Below, in pieces: positions 31,345 to 38,835 of a DNA stretch of 64,000 nucleotides; position 1 is the first letter of the stretch; each line of letters opens with the position of its first letter. The notes beneath the pieces were generated by a model, which saw only the letters and a program-made list of their open reading frames with translations, did not search any database and was not told the DNA's origin. The translations under genes and the position numbers were made by a program. Location: assembly GCF_900099705.1 (NCBI RefSeq), contig NZ_LT629695.1:558001-622000 (forward strand). Reading direction: 5' to 3'. Origin of the DNA: Agrococcus jejuensis. GTDB lineage: Bacteria > Actinomycetota > Actinomycetes > Actinomycetales > Microbacteriaceae.

Positions 31345-32049
31345 CGAGCGCGGGCCGGCGCCGCCGCCGACCACGGCATCGTCGCTCGCCGCACTCGCCG
31401 CATCCTCGACGCGCGGCCGCAGCCACGACAGGTCGCCGGCGTGCGTGTTCGACCCCAGCACCTGCGGCCTGCCCGTGCCGTACCGCACGATCGAGACGGA
31501 GGCGGGGTCGACGTGCAGCCGCTGGAAGTGGTCGAGGTGCATGCCGAGCGCGTCGGCGAGGATCGCCTTCAGCACGTCGCCGTGGCTCACCGCCACCCAG
31601 ACGGCGTCGGGTCCGTGGTCGGCGAGCACCTCGGCATCGATGCGCCGCACGGCCTCGACGCCCCGCGCATGCATGGCGAGCATCGACTCCCCGGCGGGGA
31701 ACGTCGCCGCCGACGGCGTCGACTGCACGACCTTCCACAGGTCCTCGCGGGCGAGCTCGGCGAGCGGGCGGCCCTGCCAGTCGCCGTAGTCGCACTCGCT
31801 CAGGCCGGGCTCGATCGCCAGGGCCGGTGCGACCTCCTGCGCGGCGAGGATCGCATCCGCCGTCTCGCGGCACCGCTCGAGCGGGCTCGACACGACGCGC
31901 GCGATAGGCGCGGCGGCGATGCGCTCGCCGGTGGCGGCCACCTGCCGGCGGCCGACCTCGTCGAGATGCACCCCCGGCATGCGACCGGCGAGCACGCCCG
32001 ACGCGTTGGCGGTGGTGCGTCCGTGGCGGACGAGCAGCACGGTGGGCAT
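31342..32049 (-). CDS. Histidine phosphatase family protein (MSMEG_4193-type)
   Basis: 235 residues. The phosphohistidine motif LVRHGRTTANA is at residues 6-16, the second catalytic Arg/Glu region is SSPLERCRETADAI and ECDYGDWQGRPLAEL, and the second His is in VAVSHGDVLKAIL. It is the phosphoglycerate mutase-like member of the actinobacterial trio with DUF3090 and SCO1664. The substrate is unknown. First gene of the trio, with TAGGCT 6 nt before its ATG. Confidence 0.9.
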   Translation of the reverse strand: MPTVLLVRHGRTTANASGVLAGRMPGVHLDEVGRRQVAATGERIAAAPIARVVSSPLERCRETADAILAAQEVAPALAIEPGLSECDYGDWQGRPLAELAREDLWKVVQSTPSAATFPAGESMLAMHARGVEAVRRIDAEVLADHGPDAVWVAVSHGDVLKAILADALGMHLDHFQRLHVDPASVSIVRYGTGRPQVLGSNTHAGDLSWLRPRVEDAASAASDDAVVGGGAGPRS

Positions 32050-32055
32050 GCGTCG

Positions 32056-32061
32056 AGCCTA
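32056..32061 (-). promoter_or_regulatory. -10 box (TAGGCT) of the histidine-phosphatase trio, leaderless
   Basis: TAGGCT ends 6 nt before the ATG at 32049, in the 28-nt gap after the IclR gene. Confidence 0.5.
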
Positions 32062-32077
32062 GGCGGCGTGCGGCGCG

Positions 32078-32836
32078 TCAGGCGGGCGCGCGGCCGCCGA
32101 GCGACGCCGTGACGCCCTCGGCCGCGTCGACGACGGCGTCGACCATCGACGCGCACACCTCGAGCGGCATGCGCAGCGTCGGCCCCATGACCGTGAGCGC
32201 GCCGACGACCTGCGCGTGCGCGTCGAAGACGGGCGCCGAGACGCCCGACGCCGCCTCGACGCGCTCGCCGATCGTGATGGCGTAGCCCTGCGCGCGCGTC
32301 TCGGCGGCGACGGCGCGCAGCGCATCCGCCTCCGTGATCGTCGCGTCGGTGAGCGCAGGCAGCGGTCCGGCGGCGACGGCGTCGAGCAGCGCGGCGTCCC
32401 ACGCGAGCAGCACGCGGCCCGCGCTGCCCACGTGCAGCGGCTGGATGCGGCCGACGTACATCTCGCGCTTGAGGCCGTGGCGCGTCTCGGCGACGCCGAT
32501 GCACACGCGCGAGCCCTGCTCGGCGCGGAAGCAGCACGCCGTCTCTCCCGTCGCGTCGCGCAGTGCCTCGAGCTGCGGCGCGAGCAGGTCGACGAGGTCG
32601 CGCGCCCGCGTCGCCGGCCCCGCCCAGTACGCCATGCGCGCGCCGATGCGGAAGGCGTCGCCCTGCCGGTCGAGGAAGCCGTGCTCGACGAGGTTCAGCA
32701 GGAGCCGGTGGGCCGTCGACGACGGCAGCCCGGTCGCCTGGCGGATCTCCGCCGCGGTGCGCACGGGCGCCGCGAGCGTGAACGCGTCGAGGATGCTGCG
32801 GATCTTGCCCAGCACGAGGAGCGGCTGCTCTGCCAT
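32078..32836 (-). CDS. IclR family transcriptional regulator
   Basis: 252 residues. An N-terminal winged HTH (KIRSILDAFTL, AAEIRQATGLPSSTAHRLLL) is followed by a GAF-like effector domain (VGSAGRVLLAWDA, MPLEVCASMVDAV). IclR proteins usually control an adjacent catabolic operon in response to a small organic acid. It diverges from the GntP permease, CoA-transferase and HMG-CoA-lyase operon, with two perfect palindromes between. Start at 32836 (MAEQPLL) because TACGAT lies 7 nt upstream; the GTG at 32860 is less likely. Confidence 0.93.
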   Translation of the reverse strand: MAEQPLLVLGKIRSILDAFTLAAPVRTAAEIRQATGLPSSTAHRLLLNLVEHGFLDRQGDAFRIGARMAYWAGPATRARDLVDLLAPQLEALRDATGETACCFRAEQGSRVCIGVAETRHGLKREMYVGRIQPLHVGSAGRVLLAWDAALLDAVAAGPLPALTDATITEADALRAVAAETRAQGYAITIGERVEAASGVSAPVFDAHAQVVGALTVMGPTLRMPLEVCASMVDAVVDAAEGVTASLGGRAPA

Positions 32837-32843
32837 GGGGCCG

Positions 32844-32849
32844 ATCGTA
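32844..32849 (-). promoter_or_regulatory. -10 box (TACGAT) of the IclR gene, leaderless
   Basis: TACGAT lies 7 nt before the ATG at 32836. Confidence 0.45.
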
Positions 32850-32890
32850 CGCGGCGACACGCCGCCGGGCTATCCATCTGGTGGGATGCA

Positions 32891-32905
32891 TGCCACGATG
32901 TGGCA
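32891..32905. promoter_or_regulatory. Likely IclR operator (TGCCAC-N3-GTGGCA)
   Basis: A perfect inverted repeat with 6-bp arms and a 3-bp centre lies between the IclR gene and the divergent permease operon, 41 bp beyond the IclR -10 box. Size and place suit an IclR dimer. The assignment to IclR is inference. Confidence 0.55.
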
Positions 32906-32907
32906 AT

Positions 32908-32926
32908 CGCGATGGCCGCCATCGCG
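32908..32926. promoter_or_regulatory. Perfect 19-bp palindrome before the GntP operon
   Basis: CGCGATGGC-C-GCCATCGCG has 9-bp perfect arms around one base, starting 2 bp after the putative IclR operator. It may be a second operator, or form a hairpin in the 5' leader of the permease mRNA. Confidence 0.45.
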
Positions 32927-32977
32927 TGCTGTGCGCTCGACGAGGAGCGCCGCATCCCTCGACGAGGAGGAACCCAA

Positions 32978-34423
32978 GTGCCCGACTGGTACACGCTGAC
33001 CGTGGTCGGCGCCGTCATCCTGGCGGTGGTCGTCGTCATCGTGCGATTCCGCATCAACCCCGTCATCGCCCTCGCGCTCGGCGCCGCCGCCATCGGCCTG
33101 CTCACGGGCCTCGGCCCCGTCGACACCGTCTCGGTCATGACGCAGGGCTTCGGCGACGTGATGATGGAGGCCGGCCTGCTCATCGCGTGGGGCGTGCTCA
33201 TCGGCTCGATGCTCAACGAGATGGGCGCCATCACGCGCCTCGTCGAGACGCTGCTGCGCGTCTTCGGCAAGCGGGGCGTGCCCTACGCGCTCGGCCTGTC
33301 GTTCGCGACGTACCTGCAGACGATCTTCGTCGACGCCATGATCGTCATCGCCGCGCCCCTCGCCCGCCGCATCGCGCCGCGCCTGGGCAAGGCCGGCACG
33401 GGCATCATGGCCGCGACGTTCGCGATCAGCCTCGAGGTCGGCATCGTCATGATGGTGCCCGGCTTCGCAGCCGTCGCCCTCGCGGGCCTGCTGGGCGTGC
33501 CGCTCGGCATCATGCTGCTCGGCGGCCTCGCGGTCGTCGTGCCCACGGTCATCCTCGCGATCCTCGTGACGAGCGTGCTCTTCCGCCTCGGCTTCTGGAA
33601 GCCCGAGAGCGACGAGCAGCAGCTCATCAGCGACGGCGAGGATGCGGTCGCGGTCGGTGCGAAGGGCGGCGAGCGCTCCCAGGCGTTCGGCGGCGACGAC
33701 GACGAGCGCGCCGCCGCGGTCGCGACGGCCGAGGCATCGACGACGAGCACCGAGCGCGGGCCGCGCGACCCCGCATCCGTGCCGCTGCTCGTGCTGTTCG
33801 GCCCCATGCTCGCGGCGCTCGCGCTCATCGCCGTGCAGGCGGTGCTCACGGTGATCGAGATCGAGCTGCCCGCGATGCAGTTCCTCGGCAATCCCGTCAT
33901 CGCCCTGCTGCTCGCCGTCATCGCCACGGGCCTCGTGGGCCGCGCGACGGTCGGCACGCCGCGCGTCGAGCGCGCGCTCGTGCGCGGCTTCCAGGACGGC
34001 GGCCAGATCTTCGTGCTCACGGGCGTCGGCGGCGCCCTCGCCGCCGTCATCGCCGAGGGCGACCTCGGCGCGATTCTGCAGGGCTACTTCTCGGCCACGA
34101 CCGTCGCGCCGCTGCTCGTCGTGTGGGTCATGGCGGCCGTGCTGCACATCGCCGTCGGCTCCGTCACGCTCTCGGCCATCACGGCAGCGGGCATCCTCGG
34201 CCCCGTCGCGGCGACCCTCGGGCTCAACCCGCTGCTCATCGCCCTCGCGGCCGGCGCGGGTGCCCTGTTCTGCATCCACGTGACGTCGAACACGTTCTGG
34301 CTGCTGCAGTCGTTCCTCGGCCAGTCGGTGCGCGGCGCGCTGAAGTCGGTCACGGTCGGCGTCTCGATCGCCTCGGTCATCGCCCTCGGCATGACCCTGA
34401 TCCTGTCGATCTTCGTCTCGTGA
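32978..34423 (+). CDS. GntP family permease
   Basis: 481 residues with about 12 TM helices, typical of the GntP/gluconate:H+ symporter family (FGDVMMEAGLLIAWGVLIGS, FVDAMIVIAAPLARRI, HIAVGSVTLSAITAAG). A hydrophilic central loop of about 70 residues (about 215-280, rich in Asp, Glu and Ala) is longer than usual. GTG start with AGGAGG 7 nt upstream. GntP carriers import sugar acids or small hydroxy acids. With the CoA-transferase and lyase downstream, a branched hydroxy-dicarboxylate is a plausible substrate; this is inference. Confidence 0.9.
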   Translation: MPDWYTLTVVGAVILAVVVVIVRFRINPVIALALGAAAIGLLTGLGPVDTVSVMTQGFGDVMMEAGLLIAWGVLIGSMLNEMGAITRLVETLLRVFGKRGVPYALGLSFATYLQTIFVDAMIVIAAPLARRIAPRLGKAGTGIMAATFAISLEVGIVMMVPGFAAVALAGLLGVPLGIMLLGGLAVVVPTVILAILVTSVLFRLGFWKPESDEQQLISDGEDAVAVGAKGGERSQAFGGDDDERAAAVATAEASTTSTERGPRDPASVPLLVLFGPMLAALALIAVQAVLTVIEIELPAMQFLGNPVIALLLAVIATGLVGRATVGTPRVERALVRGFQDGGQIFVLTGVGGALAAVIAEGDLGAILQGYFSATTVAPLLVVWVMAAVLHIAVGSVTLSAITAAGILGPVAATLGLNPLLIALAAGAGALFCIHVTSNTFWLLQSFLGQSVRGALKSVTVGVSIASVIALGMTLILSIFVS

Positions 34424-35670
34424 TGGACGCGGGGAGGGATGCAGCGACGGGCCCGCTCGCGGGCGTGCGGGTCGTCGAGCTCGGCAACTACATCGCGGCG
34501 CCCACGACAGGTCGCCTGCTGGCGGACTTCGGCGCCGACGTCGTGAAGGTCGAGCGGCCGCGCACGGGCGACGAGCTGCGGCGCTGGCGGCTGCGGTCGG
34601 GCACGACGTCGATGCTGCACCGCACGATCAACCGGTCGAAGCGCTCGATCGTCGCGGACCTCCGCAGCGACGAGGGCCGCGAGCTCGTGCTCGACCTCGT
34701 GCGCCGCTCCGACGTGCTGCTCGAGAACTTCCGCCCCGGCACGCTCGAGCGCTGGGGACTCGACGCCGCGGCGCTCGAGGCGGCGAACCCCGACCTCGTC
34801 GTCGTGCGCATCTCGGCGTTCGGGCAGACGGGGCCGCTCTCCCCCAGGCCGGGCTTCGCTGCCGTGGCCGAGGCGGCCGGCGGCTTCCGCGAGCTCGTTG
34901 GCGAGCCCGGCCGCGCCCCGAGTCGCACGGGCGTCTCGATCGGCGACACGATCGCGGGCCTCTACGGCGCGTTCGGCGCCGTCATGGCGCTGCTCGAGCG
35001 CGAGACGACCCGCGCCGCCCGAGGCGAGTCGCACCTCGCGATCGATCGCCGCACGATCGACGTCGCGCTCAACGAGGCGATGCTGTCCGTGACCGAGTCG
35101 CTCGTGCCCGAGTGGTCGGCGTACGGCGTGCGGCGCGAGCGCACCGGCGGCCGCATGGAGGGCATCGCGCCGTCGAACGCGTACCTGTGCGCCGATGGTC
35201 GCAGCATCGTCGTCGCTGGCAACGGCGACGGCATCTACCAGCGCTACATGCGCGCGATCGAGCGCCCCGACCTCGCCGACGACCCCGCGCTGCAGACGAA
35301 CGACGGCCGCTGGGCGGCGCGGGATGCGCTCGACGAGGCGATCGGCGCCTGGGCGGGCGCGCGGTCGAGCCGCGAGGCGCTCGCGGCGCTCGACGCCGCC
35401 GACGTGCCGTCGGGCCCCATCGCGACGGCCGAGGACCTGTGCGCCGACGAGCAGCTCGCGGCGCGCGGCATGATCCAGCACCTCGACGTCGACGACGGCG
35501 AGCGCGACCTGCCGGCGACGGCCTTCCCGGGCGTCGTGCCCGTGCTGGGCGAGCGATCGCTGCCCATCCGCCATGCGGGTCCCGACCTGGGCGCGCACAC
35601 GGGCGAGGTGCTGCGCGAGCTGGGATGGAGCGACGACCGCGTCGCCGACTACGAGGAGCGGATGCGATGA
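34423..35670 (+). CDS. CaiB/BaiF family (class III) CoA-transferase
   Basis: 415 residues with a family III start (LAGVRVVELGNYIAAPTTGR, ADFGADVVKVERP), LLENFRPGTLERWGL, and the catalytic Asp in GVSIGDTIAGLYGAFG. These enzymes move CoA between organic acids through a glutamyl- or aspartyl-CoA intermediate. TGATG overlap with the permease gene and ATGA overlap with the lyase gene make a three-gene operon. It would activate the imported acid to the CoA thioester that the lyase cleaves. Confidence 0.9.
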   Translation: MDAGRDAATGPLAGVRVVELGNYIAAPTTGRLLADFGADVVKVERPRTGDELRRWRLRSGTTSMLHRTINRSKRSIVADLRSDEGRELVLDLVRRSDVLLENFRPGTLERWGLDAAALEAANPDLVVVRISAFGQTGPLSPRPGFAAVAEAAGGFRELVGEPGRAPSRTGVSIGDTIAGLYGAFGAVMALLERETTRAARGESHLAIDRRTIDVALNEAMLSVTESLVPEWSAYGVRRERTGGRMEGIAPSNAYLCADGRSIVVAGNGDGIYQRYMRAIERPDLADDPALQTNDGRWAARDALDEAIGAWAGARSSREALAALDAADVPSGPIATAEDLCADEQLAARGMIQHLDVDDGERDLPATAFPGVVPVLGERSLPIRHAGPDLGAHTGEVLRELGWSDDRVADYEERMR

Positions 35671-36581
35671 CGGTGCAGATCCGAGACGTGACGCTGCGGG
35701 ATGGCCTGCAGCTCGTGGGGCGACCCCTGCCGACGGAGCGCAAGGTGCGCCTGGTGCGCGAGCTCCTCGCGCTCGGCGTCGAGCACGTCGAGGTCGGCTC
35801 GATGGCGAGGCCCGACCTCGTGCCGACGCTCGCCGACACGCTCGACGTCGTCGCCGAGCTGTCGGACGAGGAGCGCGACCGCGCGTGGGTGTGGGTCGCG
35901 ACGCCGCGGCACGTCGAGCGCGCCGCCGCGGCGGGCGTGCGCCGGTTCCAGTACTGCCTGTCGGCGTCGGATGCGCACAACCGCGCGAACGTGGGGCGCG
36001 ACGCGGAGGCGTCGGTCGCAGCGTTCCCCGACGCGCTCGCCGCGGCGCAGGCGGTCGGCGGCACCGTGCAGCTGTGCGTCGCGACGGCGTTCACGTGCCC
36101 GTTCGACGGCGAGGTGCCCATCGAGCGCGTGCTGTCGATCGTCGACGACCCGCGCACGGACGGCGCGGTCGACGTCGTGATCGCCGACACGCTCGGGCAG
36201 GCGCATCCCGGCGAGGTGCGCCGCCGGATCGCCGAGACCGCCAGGCTGCGGCCAGGGCTGGGCCTCGTCTTCCACGGTCACGACACGTGGGGCAACGGCG
36301 TCGCCAACGCCCTCGCAGCCGTCGAGGGCGGTGCGACCGTCGTCGACGGCGCGCTCGGCGGCCTCGGCGGCTGCCCCTTCGCGCCCGGCGCCTCCGGCAA
36401 CACCGCCACCGAGGACCTCGTCTTCGGCCTGCGGCCCTCGTGGGCGACGCCCGAGGCGTTCGGCGAGCTCGTGCGCCTCGGCGAGGAGGTCACGACGACC
36501 CTCGCCGAGCCCGACCGCGCCCGCTCGCAGGCGGGCGCGCGCAGCGGCGCGCACGCGTTCGGCTGGGTCGTCGACGACTGA
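35667..36581 (+). CDS. Hydroxymethylglutaryl-CoA lyase family protein
   Basis: 304 residues of the DRE-TIM metallolyase family. Metal and catalytic motifs are VTLRDGLQ (residues 8-15) and FHGHDTWGNG with the two metal His residues. The HMG-CoA lyase signature GGLGGCPFAPGASGN, with its loop Cys, is complete. It cleaves 3-hydroxy-3-methylglutaryl-CoA, or a similar 3-hydroxyacyl-CoA, to acetoacetate and acetyl-CoA. It is the last gene of the GntP and CoA-transferase operon, ending just before a hairpin. No leucine-degradation genes are near, which favours an exogenous acid as source. Confidence 0.9.
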   Translation: MTVQIRDVTLRDGLQLVGRPLPTERKVRLVRELLALGVEHVEVGSMARPDLVPTLADTLDVVAELSDEERDRAWVWVATPRHVERAAAAGVRRFQYCLSASDAHNRANVGRDAEASVAAFPDALAAAQAVGGTVQLCVATAFTCPFDGEVPIERVLSIVDDPRTDGAVDVVIADTLGQAHPGEVRRRIAETARLRPGLGLVFHGHDTWGNGVANALAAVEGGATVVDGALGGLGGCPFAPGASGNTATEDLVFGLRPSWATPEAFGELVRLGEEVTTTLAEPDRARSQAGARSGAHAFGWVVDD

Positions 36582-36588
36582 CCCCGGC

Positions 36589-36610
36589 GGATGCGCTCGC
36601 GGGCGCATCC
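36589..36610 (+). terminator. Hairpin after the HMG-CoA lyase gene
   Basis: GGATGCGC, a 6-nt loop, GCGCATCC, beginning 8 nt after the stop. The stem is perfect with 8 pairs; there is no T-run, as is common in this GC-rich genome. Confidence 0.5.
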
Positions 36611-36636
36611 CAGCGGAGGCTGCGACGATCGCGGTC

Positions 36637-37404
36637 GTGCCCCGACTCCGCCTCGCCGCCGCCACCGCCGCCGTCTGCCTCGCGCTCGTGGGATGCAGCG
36701 GCAGCGCCGACCCGGTCGCGAGCGATGAGCCGTCGACGCCGGCCACGTCTGCGGCGCCCGAGCCCACGGCGTCGGAGGCGCCGGCCGAGTCCGTCGCCGA
36801 GTGCACCGACGTGCTGCTCGACCCCGCGTCCACGGTCGCGGGCGACGCGCTCGGCGGGTGCGTCGCCGCCGCCATGGTCGCGGTCGGCACGGGCACGCAG
36901 CGCGTCGACTCGTCGGACGGGCAGTCGACCGTCGTCGACTTCCAGTGGGATCCCGACTTCTCGATGCACGCGGCGAGCGACGACATCGGCATCGTGATCG
37001 ACGGCGACCGCGGCTGGGCGCTCGTCGACGGCGCCTGGGTCGAGGGCGATGCCGGCTCGAGCGACGGAGCCACGGCGATGGCCGGCATCCTCGTCGAGGC
37101 GACGCGCGCCGCATCCGATCCCGCCACGATCGCGGGGCTGCTGTCGACGTCGCCGACGTGGACCGTGCAGGATCAGCAGGCCGTGCCCGTCGGCGACTCG
37201 GTCGCGGAGTCCGCATGGCTGCTGACGCCCGATGCGCCCATGTCGATGCTCGGGGTGACGCTGACCGACGTGCAGCTGTGGCTCACCGACGCGCACCTCG
37301 GCGCCTACTTCGTCGGCACGGGCAGCGTCTCGGGCGTCACGGTGACGACGAGCAACACGTTCCTGCAGTGGGGCGGGCCAGTCGACATCCCGCAGCTGGG
37401 GTAG
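36637..37404 (+). CDS. Secreted lipoprotein of unknown function
   Basis: 255 residues with a lipoprotein signal peptide: an Arg near the start, a hydrophobic stretch (LAAATAAVCLALVG) and the lipobox LVGC at about residues 19-22. A Ser/Thr/Pro/Ala-rich linker follows, then a globular domain with few charged residues. It may fold like LppX/LprG-type lipid-binding proteins (DFQWDPDFSMHAAS, FVGTGSVSGVTVTTSN), but similarity is too weak to claim. GTG start at 36637. It is followed by the repeat at 37443 that separates it from the opposing SMR genes. Confidence 0.78.
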   Translation: MPRLRLAAATAAVCLALVGCSGSADPVASDEPSTPATSAAPEPTASEAPAESVAECTDVLLDPASTVAGDALGGCVAAAMVAVGTGTQRVDSSDGQSTVVDFQWDPDFSMHAASDDIGIVIDGDRGWALVDGAWVEGDAGSSDGATAMAGILVEATRAASDPATIAGLLSTSPTWTVQDQQAVPVGDSVAESAWLLTPDAPMSMLGVTLTDVQLWLTDAHLGAYFVGTGSVSGVTVTTSNTFLQWGGPVDIPQLG

Positions 37405-37442
37405 CCGGCAGTCACTGCTGCGGACGCCATCCACCCGTTCCC

Positions 37443-37534
37443 TGAGGTGCGAGCCCGAAGGGCGAGCCTCGACGGGTCACGACCAGGAGTTCCTGGCCGC
37501 GGCTCCTTTCGAGGCTCACTTCGTTCGCACCTCA
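37443..37534. repeat. Nested inverted repeat, second repeat family
   Basis: Outer arms TGAGGTGCGA (37443-37452) and TCGCACCTCA (37525-37534). Inner arms GAGCCTCGA (37464-37472) and TCGAGGCTC (37509-37517). A central hairpin CCAGGA-GT-TCCTGG lies at 37483-37496. It sits between convergent transcripts and could act as a two-way terminator. The last 12 bases of the window (cctcgaggtgcg) look like the start of another copy. Confidence 0.65.
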
Positions 37535-37568
37535 AGGAGCGGTCTTGGGAACGGTGCCCGAGAGGAGG

Positions 37569-37913
37569 TCAGGCGTCGGCCGACGCCGCCTCGGGCTTCG
37601 GCGCCGTCACCTTCAAGCCGATGACGCTGCCGACGATGCCGGCGACGAAGAGCACGGTCCACCACGAGAACGCCTCCGCGCCCGTCACGATCGCCCACGT
37701 GACCGTGAGGGCGGCACCGATGCCGACCCACACGGCGTAGGCCGTCGCGATCGGGATGGTGCGGGCGGCGCGTTCGAGGCCGATCATCGACAGGATGCAG
37801 CCGACGACGAACACGATCGACTCGACGGGGCGCGTGAAGCCCTCCGATGCACCGAGCGCCGTCGCCCAGACGGCCTCGAGCACGGCGGAGGCGAGCAGCA
37901 CGATCCAGGCCAT
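37569..37913 (-). CDS. SMR family exporter, second subunit (guanidinium type)
   Basis: 114 residues with four TM helices. The substrate/proton Glu is at residue 13 (AVLEAVWATALG), and TAYAVWVGIGAAL matches the SugE/Gdx subgroup. Loops 1 and 3 are nearly free of positive charge (GASEGFTRPVES, GAEAFSWW), while loop 2 (ERAARTIP) and the C-terminal tail carry Arg and Lys. This is the opposite bias to its partner. The gene starts 2 nt after the partner's stop. Likely forms an antiparallel heterodimer exporting guanidinium by proton exchange. Confidence 0.88.
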   Translation of the reverse strand: MAWIVLLASAVLEAVWATALGASEGFTRPVESIVFVVGCILSMIGLERAARTIPIATAYAVWVGIGAALTVTWAIVTGAEAFSWWTVLFVAGIVGSVIGLKVTAPKPEAASADA

Positions 37914-37915
37914 GG

Positions 37916-38230
37916 CTACGCCACCACCTTGAGGCCGACGACGCAGCCGACGAGCACGGCGAGGAGCACGACGCGCGACACGGTCGCCCGCTCGGCCTTC
38001 GTGACCATGGCCCAGACCGCCGTGGTGACGGCACCGATGCCGACCCACACCGCGTAGGCGGTGCCGGTCGAGATGGTGAGCATCGCGATCGCGAGCCCGA
38101 CCATGCTGCCGACGATCGCGACGCCGAAGACGACGGTCGGCTTCCAGCGCGTGAAGCCCTTCGTGCGCGAGAGCGCCGTGGCCCAGACGGCCTCCAGCAG
38201 CCCCGAGACGACGAGGATGACCCAGTCCAT
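37916..38230 (-). CDS. SMR family exporter, first subunit (guanidinium type)
   Basis: 104 residues, four TM helices. Glu13 in GLLEAVWATAL, GFTRWKPTVV and GTAYAVWVGIGAV match SugE/Gdx guanidinium exporters. Loops 1 and 3 are positive (SRTKGFTRWK, TKAERATVSR), unlike the second subunit. The ATG at 38230 has GGAGG 6 nt upstream, which in turn lies about 8 nt after a guanidine-III riboswitch. Guanidinium export is therefore supported both by family and by the regulatory RNA. Confidence 0.92.
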   Translation of the reverse strand: MDWVILVVSGLLEAVWATALSRTKGFTRWKPTVVFGVAIVGSMVGLAIAMLTISTGTAYAVWVGIGAVTTAVWAMVTKAERATVSRVVLLAVLVGCVVGLKVVA

Positions 38231-38245
38231 GACAGACCTCCGATG

Positions 38246-38291
38246 TGGTCAGTCTTGTCGCTGTGCGGGTACTGCGCCCTCGTCCGCACGC
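38246..38291 (-). promoter_or_regulatory. Guanidine-III (ykkC-III) riboswitch
   Basis: Read on the minus strand, GUGCGG (38289-38284) pairs with CCGCAC around ACGAGG and GCGCAGUAC. The downstream GACAAGACUG supplies ACUG (38253-38250), which pairs with CAGU to form the pseudoknot. The order ACGAGG..GCGC..GUACCCG..GACAAGAC matches the guanidine-III aptamer as I remember it from Thermobifida, almost base for base in the conserved positions. It ends 8 nt before the GGAGG of the SMR pair, so translational control is likely, with guanidinium turning expression on. The pseudoknot is short (4 bp). Confidence 0.9.
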
Positions 38292-38309
38292 CTGCCCCGG
38301 CGTGCTTCC

Positions 38310-38315
38310 AGGGTA
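38310..38315 (-). promoter_or_regulatory. -10 box (TACCCT) of the riboswitch-SMR transcript
   Basis: TACCCT lies 20 nt before the first paired base of the riboswitch, so the RNA would begin about 14 nt before the aptamer. Confidence 0.45.
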
Positions 38316-38355
38316 GCAAGGATGGCCACCCGTGGCACGGGTGCAGCCCGCAGGC

Positions 38356-38802
38356 TCAGAGGTCGAGCGCGCCGACGACCTCGCCGAAGAGGATCTCGCC
38401 CGTCTGCACGAACCCGAGGCGCAGGTAGAAGCCCTCGGGGCCGTCGTCTCCGGGCTCCCACAGCACCGTGATCCGCTCGATGCCGCGCCGACGCGCCTCC
38501 TCGGCGACCTGCTCGACCGCGAACCGACCGACGCCGCGCCCCTGCGCCGACTCGGCGACGTCGAGCCGCCACACGCCGGCTCGGAACGCCTCGAGCTCGT
38601 TCTCGGGATCCCAGCTCGCCATGACGAAGCCCACGACCTCGTCGCCGTCGAGCACGACGCGCGGCCACGCCGACGGCGTGACGTATGCCTCAGCGATCGA
38701 GAAGACGACCGGCGCGACGTTCGCCGGCTCGCCCACCGCGGGTGGCAGGCGCACGGCGGCACCGAGGGTGTCGGGGGTGAGCTCGGCTAGTCGCAGGGTC
38801 AT
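38356..38802 (-). CDS. GNAT family N-acetyltransferase
   Basis: 148 residues with the GNAT fold. The acetyl-CoA loop is VAESAQGRGVGRFAVEQVAE (Q/R-x-x-G-x-G/A type), and the C-terminal FYLRLGFVQTGEI strand is also typical. The N-terminal part resembles spermidine/spermine acetyltransferase-like members. The acceptor cannot be named. TAGCCT lies 7 nt before the ATG, so the transcript is predicted leaderless. The gene lies just after prfA and before the riboswitch. Confidence 0.88.
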   Translation of the reverse strand: MTLRLAELTPDTLGAAVRLPPAVGEPANVAPVVFSIAEAYVTPSAWPRVVLDGDEVVGFVMASWDPENELEAFRAGVWRLDVAESAQGRGVGRFAVEQVAEEARRRGIERITVLWEPGDDGPEGFYLRLGFVQTGEILFGEVVGALDL

Positions 38803-38809
38803 GCGGCAG

Positions 38810-38815
38810 AGGCTA
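38810..38815 (-). promoter_or_regulatory. -10 box (TAGCCT) of the GNAT gene, leaderless
   Basis: TAGCCT ends 7 nt before the ATG at 38802. Confidence 0.48.
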
Positions 38816-38835
38816 GGCGCACGCTCCGACGTCGG

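Noticed and set aside
30008..31873. A 621-residue fusion of SCO1664 with an upstream frame
   Set aside because: The upstream part is antisense or out-of-frame reading of DUF3090 and the phosphatase genes. The GTG at 30775 with GTGA overlap is the natural start.
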